A stretch of 64,000 nucleotides of DNA, from NCBI GenBank assembly GCA_934675735.1, contig CAKURR010000012.1, positions 1 through 64,000 of the forward strand. Reading direction: 5' to 3'. Source of the stretch: an uncultured Clostridia bacterium (GTDB lineage: Bacteria > Bacillota > Clostridia > Christensenellales > Aristaeellaceae). This document shows, piece after piece, positions 16,551 to 25,425 of this stretch. Both the position numbers and the translations under genes were made by a program. Each line of letters begins with the position of its first letter. Position 1 is the first letter of the stretch. Under the pieces are notes generated by a model. That model worked only from the letters and a program-made list of their open reading frames with translations. It ran no database searches and was not told the origin of the DNA.

Positions 16551-17243
16551 ATGGATTTGCGCCCCGTCGGCGTGAGCGGCGTTTTGGCCGTGCTCGGCGA
16601 CTCCATTTCCGAACAGACAGGCGCACAGGTCGCCGCGCTTCGCGAAGCGATTGCCGACGCGCACTTGGTCGGTGTGGAAGAAACCATCCCCGCCTATGCC
16701 TCGCTGCTCGTCAAATACGACCCGTTTCTGACCGACTGCGCCGCGCTCTGCGGCGCTTTGCGCGCGCTGGAAGCCCGGCTTTCCGCCGCTGCGGTTCAGG
16801 CGGGCAAAATCGTCGAAATCCCCGTCTGTTACGGCGGCACATACGGCGAGGATTTGCCCTTTGTCGCCAAGCACGCGGGCCTGAGCGAAAAAGAGGCCGT
16901 CGCGCTGCACAGCGCCGCGCCCTACCGCATCTATATGCTCGGCTTTCTGCCGGGATTCCCCTATTTGGGCGGCCTCGATGAGCGGCTGCACACGCCGCGC
17001 CTTTCCACCCCGCGCACCAAAATTCCGGCGGGCAGCGTGGGCATCGGCGGCAAACAGACGGGCATTTACCCGATGGAATCCCCCGGCGGCTGGCAGCTCA
17101 TCGGCCGAACGCCGCTGACGCTCTTCGCCCCGGGCGAGCCCCTGCCCTACGCGGCGGGCGATTGCATTCGGTTTGTGCCCATCGACGAGGCCGAATTTGC
17201 GCGCATTCGCAAAGACGAGGAGGCGAAACGCCGTGGCGCTTGA
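16551..17243 (+). CDS. pxpB: 5-oxoprolinase subunit PxpB
   Basis: Predicted 230-residue subunit of the prokaryotic ATP-dependent 5-oxoprolinase PxpABC (5-oxoproline + ATP + water to L-glutamate). The KipI/PxpB family blocks are present: EIPVCYGG.YGEDL, YMLGFLPGFPYLGGL, TPR.KIPAGSVGIGG.QTGIYP and SPGGWQLIGRTPL. The next gene starts inside its end, typical of pxpB-pxpC pairs. AAAGGA precedes the ATG. Confidence 0.93.
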   Translation: MDLRPVGVSGVLAVLGDSISEQTGAQVAALREAIADAHLVGVEETIPAYASLLVKYDPFLTDCAALCGALRALEARLSAAAVQAGKIVEIPVCYGGTYGEDLPFVAKHAGLSEKEAVALHSAAPYRIYMLGFLPGFPYLGGLDERLHTPRLSTPRTKIPAGSVGIGGKQTGIYPMESPGGWQLIGRTPLTLFAPGEPLPYAAGDCIRFVPIDEAEFARIRKDEEAKRRGA

Positions 17244-18240
17244 CATCGTTTCTCCCGGGCCGCTGACCACCGTTCAGGATTTCGGCCGCTTCGGCCATCA
17301 GGCGGAGGGCTATCCGGAATGCGGCGCCTGCGACAAATATGCGCTGGCGCTGGCAAATCTGCTCTGCGGCAACGGCGACTGCCCGCACATGGCGGGGCTT
17401 GAATACACGCTGGCCGGGCCGACCCTGCGCGCGGCGGATTACACGCTCGTCGCGCTGACGGGCGGCGCGGCCGAGCCGAAGGTCAACGGAAAGCGTGTGA
17501 ACATGTTCGAGCCGCTTCTGCTTGCTCCGGGCGACACGCTGGAAATCGGCATGCTGATTTCGGGGCTGCGCGGCTATCTGGCCGTGTTCGGCGGGTTTGA
17601 CATCCACCCCGTGCTCGGCAGCCGTTCCACCGACCTCAAGTGCCATATCGGCGGTCTGAACGGACGCGCGCTCAAGGCAGGCGACGTTCTGCCCGTTCTG
17701 CGCGCTTTTGAACTGCCTCAGGAGCGCTTCAAGCCGCTGTATCGGCGCGTAAAAGCCGCCGCGCTCGAGGATTGGGCACTGGCGACGCTGACCCCGCACG
17801 GCTTCATCGGCGCGCAGAAGTTCCCGCTGCTGCGCGTCGTGCTCGGCCCTCAGGAGGACAGCTTCACTGAACTCGGGCTGTTTGATTTCAAATCTGCGCT
17901 CTACACCGTCACGCAGGATTCCAACCGCATGGCCGCCAAGCTCAGCGGCGCTGCGGTTGAAGCCAAGGCGGGCGTGGACATCCTCTCCGACGGCATTGTG
18001 GAAGGCTCGGTGCAGATTTCCGCCAACGGCCAGCCGATTGTGATGCTCGCCGACCACCAGAGCACGGGCGGCTACGCCAAAATCGCGACGGTCATTCCGT
18101 GCGACGTCCCCGCGCTGGCGCAGGTTCGCCCCGGGCAGAGCGTCGGTTTCCGCGTGGTGACGGTGGAAGAGGGCGCGGCCGCCTGCAAAAAAGAAAAAGA
18201 CAAATGGGCTTATCTCAAGGAGGAGATCGACCATGACTGA
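17233..18240 (+). CDS. pxpC: 5-oxoprolinase subunit PxpC
   Basis: Predicted 335-residue biotin-dependent-carboxylase-like subunit (KipA/PxpC family). Blocks include GPLTTVQDFGRFGHQAEGYP, ALANLLCGN, GGFDIHPVLGSRSTD, QDSNRMAAKLSG and DHQSTGGYAKIATVI. The start is probably GTG at 17233, preceded by GAGGAGG and overlapping pxpB by 11 bases; codons upstream lie within pxpB. Its stop overlaps the DUF1445 start. It should act with PxpA and PxpB in one complex. Confidence 0.92.
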   Translation: MALDIVSPGPLTTVQDFGRFGHQAEGYPECGACDKYALALANLLCGNGDCPHMAGLEYTLAGPTLRAADYTLVALTGGAAEPKVNGKRVNMFEPLLLAPGDTLEIGMLISGLRGYLAVFGGFDIHPVLGSRSTDLKCHIGGLNGRALKAGDVLPVLRAFELPQERFKPLYRRVKAAALEDWALATLTPHGFIGAQKFPLLRVVLGPQEDSFTELGLFDFKSALYTVTQDSNRMAAKLSGAAVEAKAGVDILSDGIVEGSVQISANGQPIVMLADHQSTGGYAKIATVIPCDVPALAQVRPGQSVGFRVVTVEEGAAACKKEKDKWAYLKEEIDHD

Positions 18241-19030
18241 TTACGCATCCGCCGACCCGAAAGCCGTTCGCGCGCTGATTCGGGCGGGCCAAATCACCAC
18301 GCCGACCACGGGCATGTGCGACGGCTATGCCCAAGGCAATCTCGTCGTGCTTCCGAAGGAGTTGGCGTGGGATTTTCTGCTGTTCTGCCAGCGCAACCCG
18401 AAGTCCTGTCCGCTGCTGGAAGTGGCGGACGCGGGCAGCCGCACCTTCCCCGTCTTTGGCGCGGGGAGCGACATTGCGCGCGACATACCGAAATACCGCG
18501 TCTACGAAAACGGCGTGATGACGGGCGAATACACGGACGTATCGGCGTTTTTTGACGACCCGAGCCGCGAGCTGGTCAGCTTTTTAATCGGGTGCAGTTT
18601 TTCGTTTGAAAGCGCGCTTTTGGAAGCGGGCGTGCCCGTCCGCCAGATTGAAGAGGGCGTGAACGTGCCGATGTACAACACGAACATCCCCTGTGCGCCC
18701 GCGGGCGTCTTTTCGGGCAACATGGTCGTAAGCATGCGGCCGATTCCGCACGCGCTCGTGCCCGCGGCGGTGGCCATCACGGCGCAGATGCCGCGCGTTC
18801 ACGGCATGCCGATTCAAATCGGCTATCCGGAAGCTGTCGGCATTGCCGACCTCGCGCATCCGGATTACGGCGACGCGGTGACGATTCGCGACGGCGAAGT
18901 GCCGGTCTTCTGGCCGTGCGGCGTGACCCCGCAGGCGGTCGTCATGCATTCCAAACCGCCGTTTGTCATCACCCATGCCCCGGGCCACATGTTCATCACG
19001 GACGTGAAGAACGCCGTCTTGAAGCTTTAA
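18233..19030 (+). CDS. DUF1445/YcsI family putative D-glutamate cyclase
   Basis: Predicted 265-residue protein of the DUF1445 family (often labelled putative hydro-lyase; YcsI in Bacillus). Diagnostic stretches are TTGMCDGYAQGNLVVLPKELA, FLIGCSFSFE.AL and RQIEEGVNVPMYNTNI, plus PCGVTPQAV and ITHAPGHMFITD. DUF1445 is related to the mammalian D-glutamate cyclase N-terminal region, so with the DUF4392 gene the operon carries both halves as separate proteins. It overlaps pxpC by 8 bases, consistent with coupled translation. Confidence 0.87.
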   Translation: MTDYASADPKAVRALIRAGQITTPTTGMCDGYAQGNLVVLPKELAWDFLLFCQRNPKSCPLLEVADAGSRTFPVFGAGSDIARDIPKYRVYENGVMTGEYTDVSAFFDDPSRELVSFLIGCSFSFESALLEAGVPVRQIEEGVNVPMYNTNIPCAPAGVFSGNMVVSMRPIPHALVPAAVAITAQMPRVHGMPIQIGYPEAVGIADLAHPDYGDAVTIRDGEVPVFWPCGVTPQAVVMHSKPPFVITHAPGHMFITDVKNAVLKL

Positions 19031-19236
19031 TGGGCTGCCGCCCAAACCCGTCTGAGGGACGATTGATATTCCGCTGAATCCCGCACAGCGGGCGCGGAAT
19101 ATCAATCCCCATCAGACTCCTTTCTTCGCTTCGCGGCGGTTTGAATCTATGTTTTCGTGCGTTATTGCTATGCAATAACGCAAATGGGAAACGCAGGAAC
19201 CTCAGGTTCCTGCCGGGGTTTGGGGCAGCGCCCCAA
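19031..19236. repeat. Mosaic repeat: long B-type palindrome and A module before pxpA
   Basis: 19031-19136 is B-like in minus orientation and contains a large nested hairpin: GATTGATATTCCGC (19061-19074) pairs with 19094-19107, enclosing CCCGC-ACA-GCGGG. GCGTTATTGC-TAT-GCAATAACGC follows at about 19159-19181. 19183-19236 is an A module in plus orientation with core GCAGGAACCTCAGGTTCCTG; its GGGGC-AGC-GCCCC arm ends about 10 bases before the pxpA start, next to the RBS. Confidence 0.75.
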
Positions 19237-19246
19237 AGAAAGGTTT

Positions 19247-20008
19247 ATGCTTATGATTTCTGTTGACTTGAACTGTGACCTCGGCGAGAGCTTCGGCGCG
19301 TATACCATCGGCATGGACGAAGCCGTTATCCCGCTGATTACCTCCGCCAACGTCGCCTGCGGCTACCATGCGGGCGACCCGCTGGTGATGGCCAAAACCG
19401 TCGCGCGCTGCCGCGAAGCGGGCGTGCACATCGGCGCGCATCCCGGTTTTCCCGATTTGATGGGCTTTGGCCGCCGCAGCATGAACGTCTCCCCCGCCGA
19501 AGCGAAAGCCTACATTCAATATCAGCTCGGCGCGCTGGAAGCCTTCTGCCGCGCCGCGGGCGTGCAGATGCACCACGTCAAGCCGCACGGCGCGCTCTAC
19601 AACATGGCGGCGAAGGACGAAAAGCTGGCGCGCGCCATCGTCGAGGGCATCTGCGAGGTGGATGACCGCCTCACCCTTTTGGCGCTCAGCGGAAGCGAAA
19701 TGCTGCTTGCCGCCGAAAAGGCGGGTCTGCGCGCCGCCAGCGAGGTCTTTGCCGACCGCGGCTATCAGGTCGACGGCACGCTCGTGCCCCGCAGCAAGCC
19801 CGGCGCGATGATTACCGATGAATCGGAAGCCATCGCCCGCGTCGTGCGCATGGTCACCGAAGGCGTCGTCACCGCCGTGGACGGCACGGATGTGCCCCTC
19901 CGCGCGGATTCCATCTGTGTCCACGGCGACGGCGAAAAGGCGCTGCTCTTCGTGCAGAAAATCCGCGCCGCGCTGGAAGCGAAGGGCGTTGCGCTGAAGG
20001 CGCTGTAA
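19247..20008 (+). CDS. pxpA: 5-oxoprolinase subunit PxpA (LamB/YcsF)
   Basis: Predicted 253-residue LamB/YcsF family subunit. The family opening SVDLNCDLGESFGAY and the blocks ANVACGYHAGDP, GAHPGFPD, MHHVKPHGALYN, EVFADRGY and SICVHGDG are all present. AAAGG precedes two possible ATGs (19247 and 19253); I take the first. An in-frame extension to 19157 is repeat-encoded. It is separated from the DUF1445 gene by a 216-bp repeat region, so pxpA expression may be adjusted separately from pxpBC. Confidence 0.93.
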   Translation: MLMISVDLNCDLGESFGAYTIGMDEAVIPLITSANVACGYHAGDPLVMAKTVARCREAGVHIGAHPGFPDLMGFGRRSMNVSPAEAKAYIQYQLGALEAFCRAAGVQMHHVKPHGALYNMAAKDEKLARAIVEGICEVDDRLTLLALSGSEMLLAAEKAGLRAASEVFADRGYQVDGTLVPRSKPGAMITDESEAIARVVRMVTEGVVTAVDGTDVPLRADSICVHGDGEKALLFVQKIRAALEAKGVALKAL

Positions 20009-20099
20009 AAGCGGGCTAAGCCCGCCTGTACTTCCGCCCAAGTCCGAAAAAGCCAAAGTTCTGCATACGCGGCCAAGCTTTTTTCCTGTATATGCAATC

Positions 20100-20140
20100 A
20101 GCCCCGCAGTCGGTTTTTGCCGAATCTGCGGGGCTGTTCT
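20100..20140 (+). terminator. Terminator after pxpA
   Basis: AGCCCCGCAG and CTGCGGGGCT form a 10-bp stem with an inner TCGG/CCGA stem, followed by a T-rich stretch on the plus strand. It lies in the gap between the converging pxpA and PHP-phosphatase genes and may work in both directions. Confidence 0.75.
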
Positions 20141-20965
20141 TTATTCGATTTTCTTCGGCACGAATGTTTCGCCGTCAAACACCCAGATTTCCGCAAACCC
20201 ACAGGCTTCAAGCAGGGCTTTCGCTTTGTCAAACGCGCAGTCCACGGTCTTTACGCTGTGCGAATCGGAGGAAATCGTCACGCGGGCACCGCGCCTTTTG
20301 AGCTGCTCCAGCGCCCAACGGGCGGGATACGGCGTCGTTCGCCAGCCGCGGCCGATGGCGCCGGTATTCACCTCGAAGATTCTGCCTGCCGAGACAAGCG
20401 CATCCATCGCGTCGAGCGCGGCGGCCCGATAGCGCGGGCTTGTTTCGTCGAAGAAGCATTCCTTTTCGTCGAATTTGGTCAGCAGGTCGAAATGCCCGAC
20501 AATCTGCGCGCGCGGCTCGTCGGCGACGCGTTTCAGCTGAGCGAAATAGCATTCCGCCGCCGCGTCGCTGTCGCCGCCGAAGGCTTCCGCCAAAAAGCGG
20601 CGCGTCGTTTCGGGGCTGTCGTCCACGGTGGGGTAAGCCGTCGGGTCATCCCCCACGGGCAGGAAATGCACCGATCCGATGGCGTAATCAAACGGTTCGA
20701 GCCACTTTGCGTCGCTGAGCACATCCCACTCCACGCCCGCGTACACGGCCATTTTGTCGGCGTATTTCGCTTGAAGCCGCCGCATTTCGGCTAAAAACGG
20801 CGCGACGTTCCTCGCCTTCGCCGCCCAGCCGTTTGCAAACGGCAACGGGCTGTGGATGCTGATGCCCGCCGAATCCATGCCCGCCGCCAGACAGGCGCGA
20901 ATCATCTCCTCCGGCGTGTTTTTGCCGTCGCAAAAGACGCTGTGCGCGTGAAGATTCTGCATCAT
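20141..20965 (-). CDS. PHP-domain histidinol-phosphatase-like phosphoesterase
   Basis: Predicted 274-residue PHP-superfamily metal-dependent phosphatase. It starts MMQNLHAHSVFCDGKNTPEE (metal-binding HAH with a downstream Asp) and keeps GISIHSPLP, YAGVEWDV, AIGSVHFLPV, IVGHFDLLTKFD, EVNTGAIGRGWR and TISSDSHS. These match HisK-type histidinol phosphatases. No other his genes are nearby, so phosphatase activity is better supported than histidine biosynthesis. Its ATG overlaps the stop of the upstream glycosyltransferase gene (TGATG), so translation is probably coupled. Confidence 0.82.
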   Translation of the reverse strand: MMQNLHAHSVFCDGKNTPEEMIRACLAAGMDSAGISIHSPLPFANGWAAKARNVAPFLAEMRRLQAKYADKMAVYAGVEWDVLSDAKWLEPFDYAIGSVHFLPVGDDPTAYPTVDDSPETTRRFLAEAFGGDSDAAAECYFAQLKRVADEPRAQIVGHFDLLTKFDEKECFFDETSPRYRAAALDAMDALVSAGRIFEVNTGAIGRGWRTTPYPARWALEQLKRRGARVTISSDSHSVKTVDCAFDKAKALLEACGFAEIWVFDGETFVPKKIE

Positions 20966-23900
20966 CAATACCACATCCAGTTCTTAAACCAGTTCATCCG
21001 CGCCAGCCATTCGCGGGAGACTTCCAGCCCCGACGCGTAGGGATAGAACGCGATGAACAGCGTCACGGCGGCCACGCCGAGCACAAGCATCAGCGCATGG
21101 CTGAGCTTTTCGTTGCGCCGCTCCAGATAGCGCAGCCCCTGTGCCGTCGCCAGAATGATAAACGGCACGCTGGCAAAATAGTGATAGATGAACGTCAGGC
21201 GGCTGACCAGCACCCACGGCAGATACGCCGACAGGAAGCCCACCGCGATAATCGGCATCGCGCGGTCGTATGCGTCGTCCCGCCCGCGCGTGACGCGCAG
21301 CATCGGCAGGGCGTTGCGATACGCGCTGTAACCCAGCACAAAGAGAATGGCGGCAAGGCCCGTCCACCAGACGGCGGGATTGCCGAACGCCATAATCGTG
21401 CTCGCCTTGCCCATCTCGGGGAAAGCCGCACTGTAATACCACATCGGCTTGATAATCAGCGGCCACTCGTACCACGGCGAGGAGAAATAGTGCGTCGCGA
21501 CGAGGTTCTTGTGATATTCAAACATCGTCACCTGGGCGTTCCAGATGCGCTCAAACGTCTTGAGGTTCAGCTTCACCTCGCCGTAGGCGCTCAGATACGG
21601 AATATAGCTCAGGCAGTAAATCGTCAGCGGCACGATCACGAAAAACACCACGCACGCCGCCAGCGTCGCCGCGCCGTTTGACACAAAGCTGTCCGCCGCG
21701 CGCGCAAAGGCGGGGTTTTCCTCCCGATGCGCCTTGGCGCAGACGCTCTGCTTATACAGCGTGATGAACCGCGAGAAGAAGAGCACCGCCAGCCCGACCG
21801 CGCCGTAGCAGCCAATCCACTTGCTGGCAATCGCCAGCCCCATAAACACGCCGGAGAAGAACAGCGGTATGAGCGTTTTCCAAAGCTTTTGGTGATAAAA
21901 GCTCATCTGCATCCAGCGCGCCATGAACAGGAACATCACCATCATGAACAGCACGGGGAAGGAATCGATGGTCGCGATGCGCGTCTGCGTGAAATGCATG
22001 CAGTCCGCCGTCAGCAGCAGCGCGCTCAGCGCCGCCCAGCGCGTGCGCTTCATCAGCTGCATCGCCAGCAGGTAAATCGCCGGAATCATCAAAATGCCCG
22101 TCACCGTGCCCGCAAAACGCCACGCAAACGGCGTCATGCCCATCAGGTCGATGCACCAGCTCATGAATACCTTGCCCAGCGGCGGATGCGTCGTCTCGTA
22201 GGTATACAGGCTGTGCGCGTGCTCATAGCCCGTGCGCGCGTGATAGATTTCGTCGAAATACATGCTGTTTTCATACGTCGGCTTCTCGGGCACGGTATCC
22301 TGCTCGTCAATCAGTGTGTTCGGGTCGGCGGCGCGCCCCTCGACCGCGCCGCTTGACGCGACGGAAATCACGGGAATCACCCTGCCTTCTCCGTCAACCG
22401 CCGCGACCTCCCAGAGCGCCGAACCCGCGCCGTCAAACGTCAGGCGGACATAGCGCCCGTTCAGCGCCAGCATGCCGCCCGAAGCGCCCGCCACCACGCC
22501 GTCCGCGTTGTAGGTCGGCTCGCGCAGCGCCAGCCACTTGAAGCACTCGCCGCGGTCAAAGAACGCGCCGATTTCGTCGGTATAGGTCACGCCGTCCACC
22601 GACGTTGCGACGCTGAACTGCGTGTCGGATATGCCGCCGTAATAATACAGGTGGAAATCCTCTTGATTGTCGCCGAGATCGAGCACCACCGTCTCCCCCG
22701 CCGCCGTGGAGACATAACCCGTCTGCGGCGCTTTCGTCGTGCCGAGGTGAACAAACGCCACCACGCCGTATACCAGCGTCAGCGCGCCCATGATGATATA
22801 ATCGCGCTTTTTCAGGTGCAGGCGGTAATCCTGCGGATGCAGCAGCTCGTCGCGCTCGCGCTTTTCGGCTGCGCAGAGCGGCTTTTCGCCGCCTTCCTCC
22901 GCCGTTTCGGCAGGCTTGGCCTTGCGCTCGGGCAGGGCCGTCGGCTGCGCGCCCATCGACAGGCGAACCGCCGTAAAGGCTGTCAGCCCCGCAGCAGCCA
23001 GCTGCACCACGCCCAGCACATAGCCCAGCCATGTGTTCGGCGCAATCAGATAATCATACGCCAGCACCACGCCGATGTTCACCGCCGAGGCCGCCGAGGC
23101 CAGCACGGCGGAAATCAGCAGGCGGATATCCCCCGTCTCCACAAACGCGAAGAAGAGCAGCGCCAGCGCGGGCAGGATGTAGCGCTCGTGCATCTTGGTC
23201 GTCAGCGCAAAGAGCAGCTGCATCGTCAGCGCGGCGGCAAGGAACAGGCGGCTTCTGTCTTTGCCCATGAAGTAAACCGCCATGCCCGCCGCGAAGGAAA
23301 GCATCATCAGCATCAGGCCGATTTGGCCGTAGGTCATGCCGCCGATGAGCGCGGTGGATTCATCCACCCAGTTGCCGCCCAGCAGGAACATCAGGTTGCC
23401 CGTCGAGAGCGACGCATGCGGATAGCCCGAAAGCGTCGCCGCGTATTTATCCACCAGCCATGTGAAGATGTTTTCGCCCCACGCGAACGGCAGCACGACG
23501 GCCAGCGTCACCGCCACGCCGCCCAGAAAACCCATGCCGATGGATTTGCCGCGCTTCTCGCCCGGCCGCGTTTCCTTGAGCAGCGCGGCCACGCCCAGCG
23601 GCGCAAGCAGGCCCGCCTGCGGCTTGGCCAGCACGGCCAGCGCAAAAATCGGGATGGCGATGTGCCACTTGCCCTCCCGCGCGTAGAGCAGCATCAGCAC
23701 CAGCAGCAGCGCCAGCGCGGAATCAATCTGCCCCCAGCAGCTCGAGGTCACGATGAACGCAGGGTTCAGCGCCAGCAGCGCGGCCACGGCCAGCGCCGTG
23801 CCTTCGCCCAGCTTCTTTTTCGCAAACACAAAGCAGACCGCCGCCAGCGCCAGATCGCAGGCAATCGGCGCGAGCTTCATCAACCCCTGGAAGGCCATGC

Positions 23901-24888
23901 TCCCCGTGCCGAAGCCGAGCAGCCGCCCCAACAGGCCGAACAGCCACAGCACCAGCATATACGCGGGCGGATAATCGCAGAAATAGCCCTCTTCGTAGAA
24001 ATTCGCCGGGCCGCCGGCGGCCATCTTGCCCGCCCATGCGCCGAAGCAGCCCATGTCCACGCCGTATCCCTCGACCGTGAACGCCAGAATCACGCGAATC
24101 GCCAGCGCGCCAAAAAGCACCGCAAGCAGGCCCGCGCGCGCGTCAAGCTTTCTGCCCGTCAGGCCGCGAACCAGCGCCGCCGCCAGCGCCAGATACACGG
24201 CGGCCGCGCCGAGCAGCAGCGGGATGCTCATGTCCTTAGCCGTTTTCGGCTCGCTCGTCTCGGTCTTTTTACTCGGCGCGGGCGTGGCCAAATCGAGCAC
24301 CGTCTCGCCGACGGGCACGGTTTCAACCTGCTCCAAGCTCACGTCGGTGAACCACGCCTTGCCCGTGTTCTCCGAGCCGTAGCCGCCCAGCCGCACCATC
24401 ACCGTGACTTCCTTCTGCCCCTTGCCCGTGCGGCCGTAGAGGGTCAGCGTCTCCCATTGGCCGTTCGTGTCGTGCACGTCGCGGCTCGTGCCGTAAATGC
24501 CGGAGAAGGACACGTTCGCGCCCTTCGTCTCCACGCCGCATCCCTCGGCCATCACGCGCGCGGTCAGCTTGTAGGTCGTGTTCTCGCGGACGGCGACCGT
24601 CTGCTCAAAGCGCGCGTCGTTGCTCGCGGCGTTTTCCACCAGCGCGGCGGTCGTGCCGTCGTCAAGCGTCACTGCTTCCAGATACGACGCGCCCGCGCTC
24701 GTCACCCACATGCCGGTGCTCCAGCCCTTGGGCTGTCCGTCCTCCAAAATCGAAAAATCGCCGTTTGCAATCAGGCTGCCCGTCTGCGGCACGCTGTCCT
24801 TCATGCCGCCCGAAAGGCGCACAAAGCACACCGCCGCGATAAGCAGCGCAAACAAAACGGCGAATCCTGTCTTCTGACGTTTTTTCAT
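20965..24888 (-). CDS. Giant double GT-C glycosyltransferase (PMT/GT39-type C-terminal half)
   Basis: Predicted 1307-residue membrane protein. After an N-terminal signal/TM segment comes a CBM-like beta domain (about 35-190). A first GT-C membrane module (about 215-650) has an acidic loop, GYGVDMGCF, and a CDYPPAYM motif. A charged cytoplasmic linker (about 655-705) follows. A second module begins near 710 with an inserted beta domain and carries the PMT signature YFDEIYHARTGYEH (Asp879, Glu880) and THPPLGK. This reads as two polyprenyl-phosphate-sugar-dependent glycosyltransferases in one chain; protein O-mannosyltransferase-like activity is expected for the second. GGAGG lies nine bases before the ATG. 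Confidence 0.85.
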   Translation of the reverse strand: MKKRQKTGFAVLFALLIAAVCFVRLSGGMKDSVPQTGSLIANGDFSILEDGQPKGWSTGMWVTSAGASYLEAVTLDDGTTAALVENAASNDARFEQTVAVRENTTYKLTARVMAEGCGVETKGANVSFSGIYGTSRDVHDTNGQWETLTLYGRTGKGQKEVTVMVRLGGYGSENTGKAWFTDVSLEQVETVPVGETVLDLATPAPSKKTETSEPKTAKDMSIPLLLGAAAVYLALAAALVRGLTGRKLDARAGLLAVLFGALAIRVILAFTVEGYGVDMGCFGAWAGKMAAGGPANFYEEGYFCDYPPAYMLVLWLFGLLGRLLGFGTGSMAFQGLMKLAPIACDLALAAVCFVFAKKKLGEGTALAVAALLALNPAFIVTSSCWGQIDSALALLLVLMLLYAREGKWHIAIPIFALAVLAKPQAGLLAPLGVAALLKETRPGEKRGKSIGMGFLGGVAVTLAVVLPFAWGENIFTWLVDKYAATLSGYPHASLSTGNLMFLLGGNWVDESTALIGGMTYGQIGLMLMMLSFAAGMAVYFMGKDRSRLFLAAALTMQLLFALTTKMHERYILPALALLFFAFVETGDIRLLISAVLASAASAVNIGVVLAYDYLIAPNTWLGYVLGVVQLAAAGLTAFTAVRLSMGAQPTALPERKAKPAETAEEGGEKPLCAAEKRERDELLHPQDYRLHLKKRDYIIMGALTLVYGVVAFVHLGTTKAPQTGYVSTAAGETVVLDLGDNQEDFHLYYYGGISDTQFSVATSVDGVTYTDEIGAFFDRGECFKWLALREPTYNADGVVAGASGGMLALNGRYVRLTFDGAGSALWEVAAVDGEGRVIPVISVASSGAVEGRAADPNTLIDEQDTVPEKPTYENSMYFDEIYHARTGYEHAHSLYTYETTHPPLGKVFMSWCIDLMGMTPFAWRFAGTVTGILMIPAIYLLAMQLMKRTRWAALSALLLTADCMHFTQTRIATIDSFPVLFMMVMFLFMARWMQMSFYHQKLWKTLIPLFFSGVFMGLAIASKWIGCYGAVGLAVLFFSRFITLYKQSVCAKAHREENPAFARAADSFVSNGAATLAACVVFFVIVPLTIYCLSYIPYLSAYGEVKLNLKTFERIWNAQVTMFEYHKNLVATHYFSSPWYEWPLIIKPMWYYSAAFPEMGKASTIMAFGNPAVWWTGLAAILFVLGYSAYRNALPMLRVTRGRDDAYDRAMPIIAVGFLSAYLPWVLVSRLTFIYHYFASVPFIILATAQGLRYLERRNEKLSHALMLVLGVAAVTLFIAFYPYASGLEVSREWLARMNWFKNWMWY

Positions 24889-24910
24889 TGCATGAATCCT
24901 CCGGGAAAAG

Positions 24911-25267
24911 TTAAAACACAGGCCCCCGATAGGGGAACGCGTCCTTGATATGCGTCAGCCTTGCGCCCTGAAGCTCGATGACGTCAAAGCGGGCCTGCCG
25001 CTCGGTCAGGCCGTTTTTCGCCATATAAAGCAGCGCGCCTTTGCATATTCTCTTTTGTTTGGCAAGCGTCACGGCCTCGCGCCCGTAAGACGCGCCGCCC
25101 GTCCTCATCTTGACTTCGACAAAGACGATAACCCGCCCGTCCTGTGCAATCAGGTCGATTTCCGCGCCGGGGAACACCGCGTTTCGCGCGAGGATTTGGT
25201 AGCCCCGCCCCGCGAGGTACTGCTCGGCTCTGACTTCGCCGAGCATCCCCATACCATTTGAATCCAC
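24911..25267 (-). CDS. YraN/UPF0102 family endonuclease-like protein
   Basis: Predicted 118-residue protein of the YraN family with the restriction-endonuclease-like core: GEVRAEQYLAGRGY, AEIDLIAQDG, VFVEVK and YGREAV, where Glu, Asp and E-x-K form the presumed metal site. The start is probably GTG at 25267 (AAGGAG seven bases upstream), giving the usual family length; ATG at 25252 is the alternative. The long in-frame extension to 25429 is repeat sequence. It follows rnhB in the usual Firmicutes order. Physiological role not established for the family. Confidence 0.85.
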   Translation of the reverse strand: MDSNGMGMLGEVRAEQYLAGRGYQILARNAVFPGAEIDLIAQDGRVIVFVEVKMRTGGASYGREAVTLAKQKRICKGALLYMAKNGLTERQARFDVIELQGARLTHIKDAFPYRGPVF

Positions 25268-25415
25268 GTTGGTCTCCTTTGGGGCTGCTGCCCCCCTACT
25301 TCGCTTCGCGGCAACAAAAACAAGATTCATATCCATGGATTGCATCGCAATCCATGATGAGGAAGGTGCAGGGAACTCAGTTCCCTGCCGGGGTTTGGGG
25401 CAGCGCCCCAACGTC
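25268..25415. repeat. Mosaic repeat between yraN and rnhB
   Basis: Contains a B-like end (GGGGCTGCTGCCCC, CTTCGCTTCGCGG) at 25276-25312, the palindrome ATGGATTGC-ATC-GCAATCCAT (25332-25354), and an A module in plus orientation (25365-25415) with the core GCAGGGAACTCAGTTCCCTGC. The A module is antisense to the flanking genes here. Confidence 0.75.
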
Positions 25416-25425
25416 CCCCATCCCC

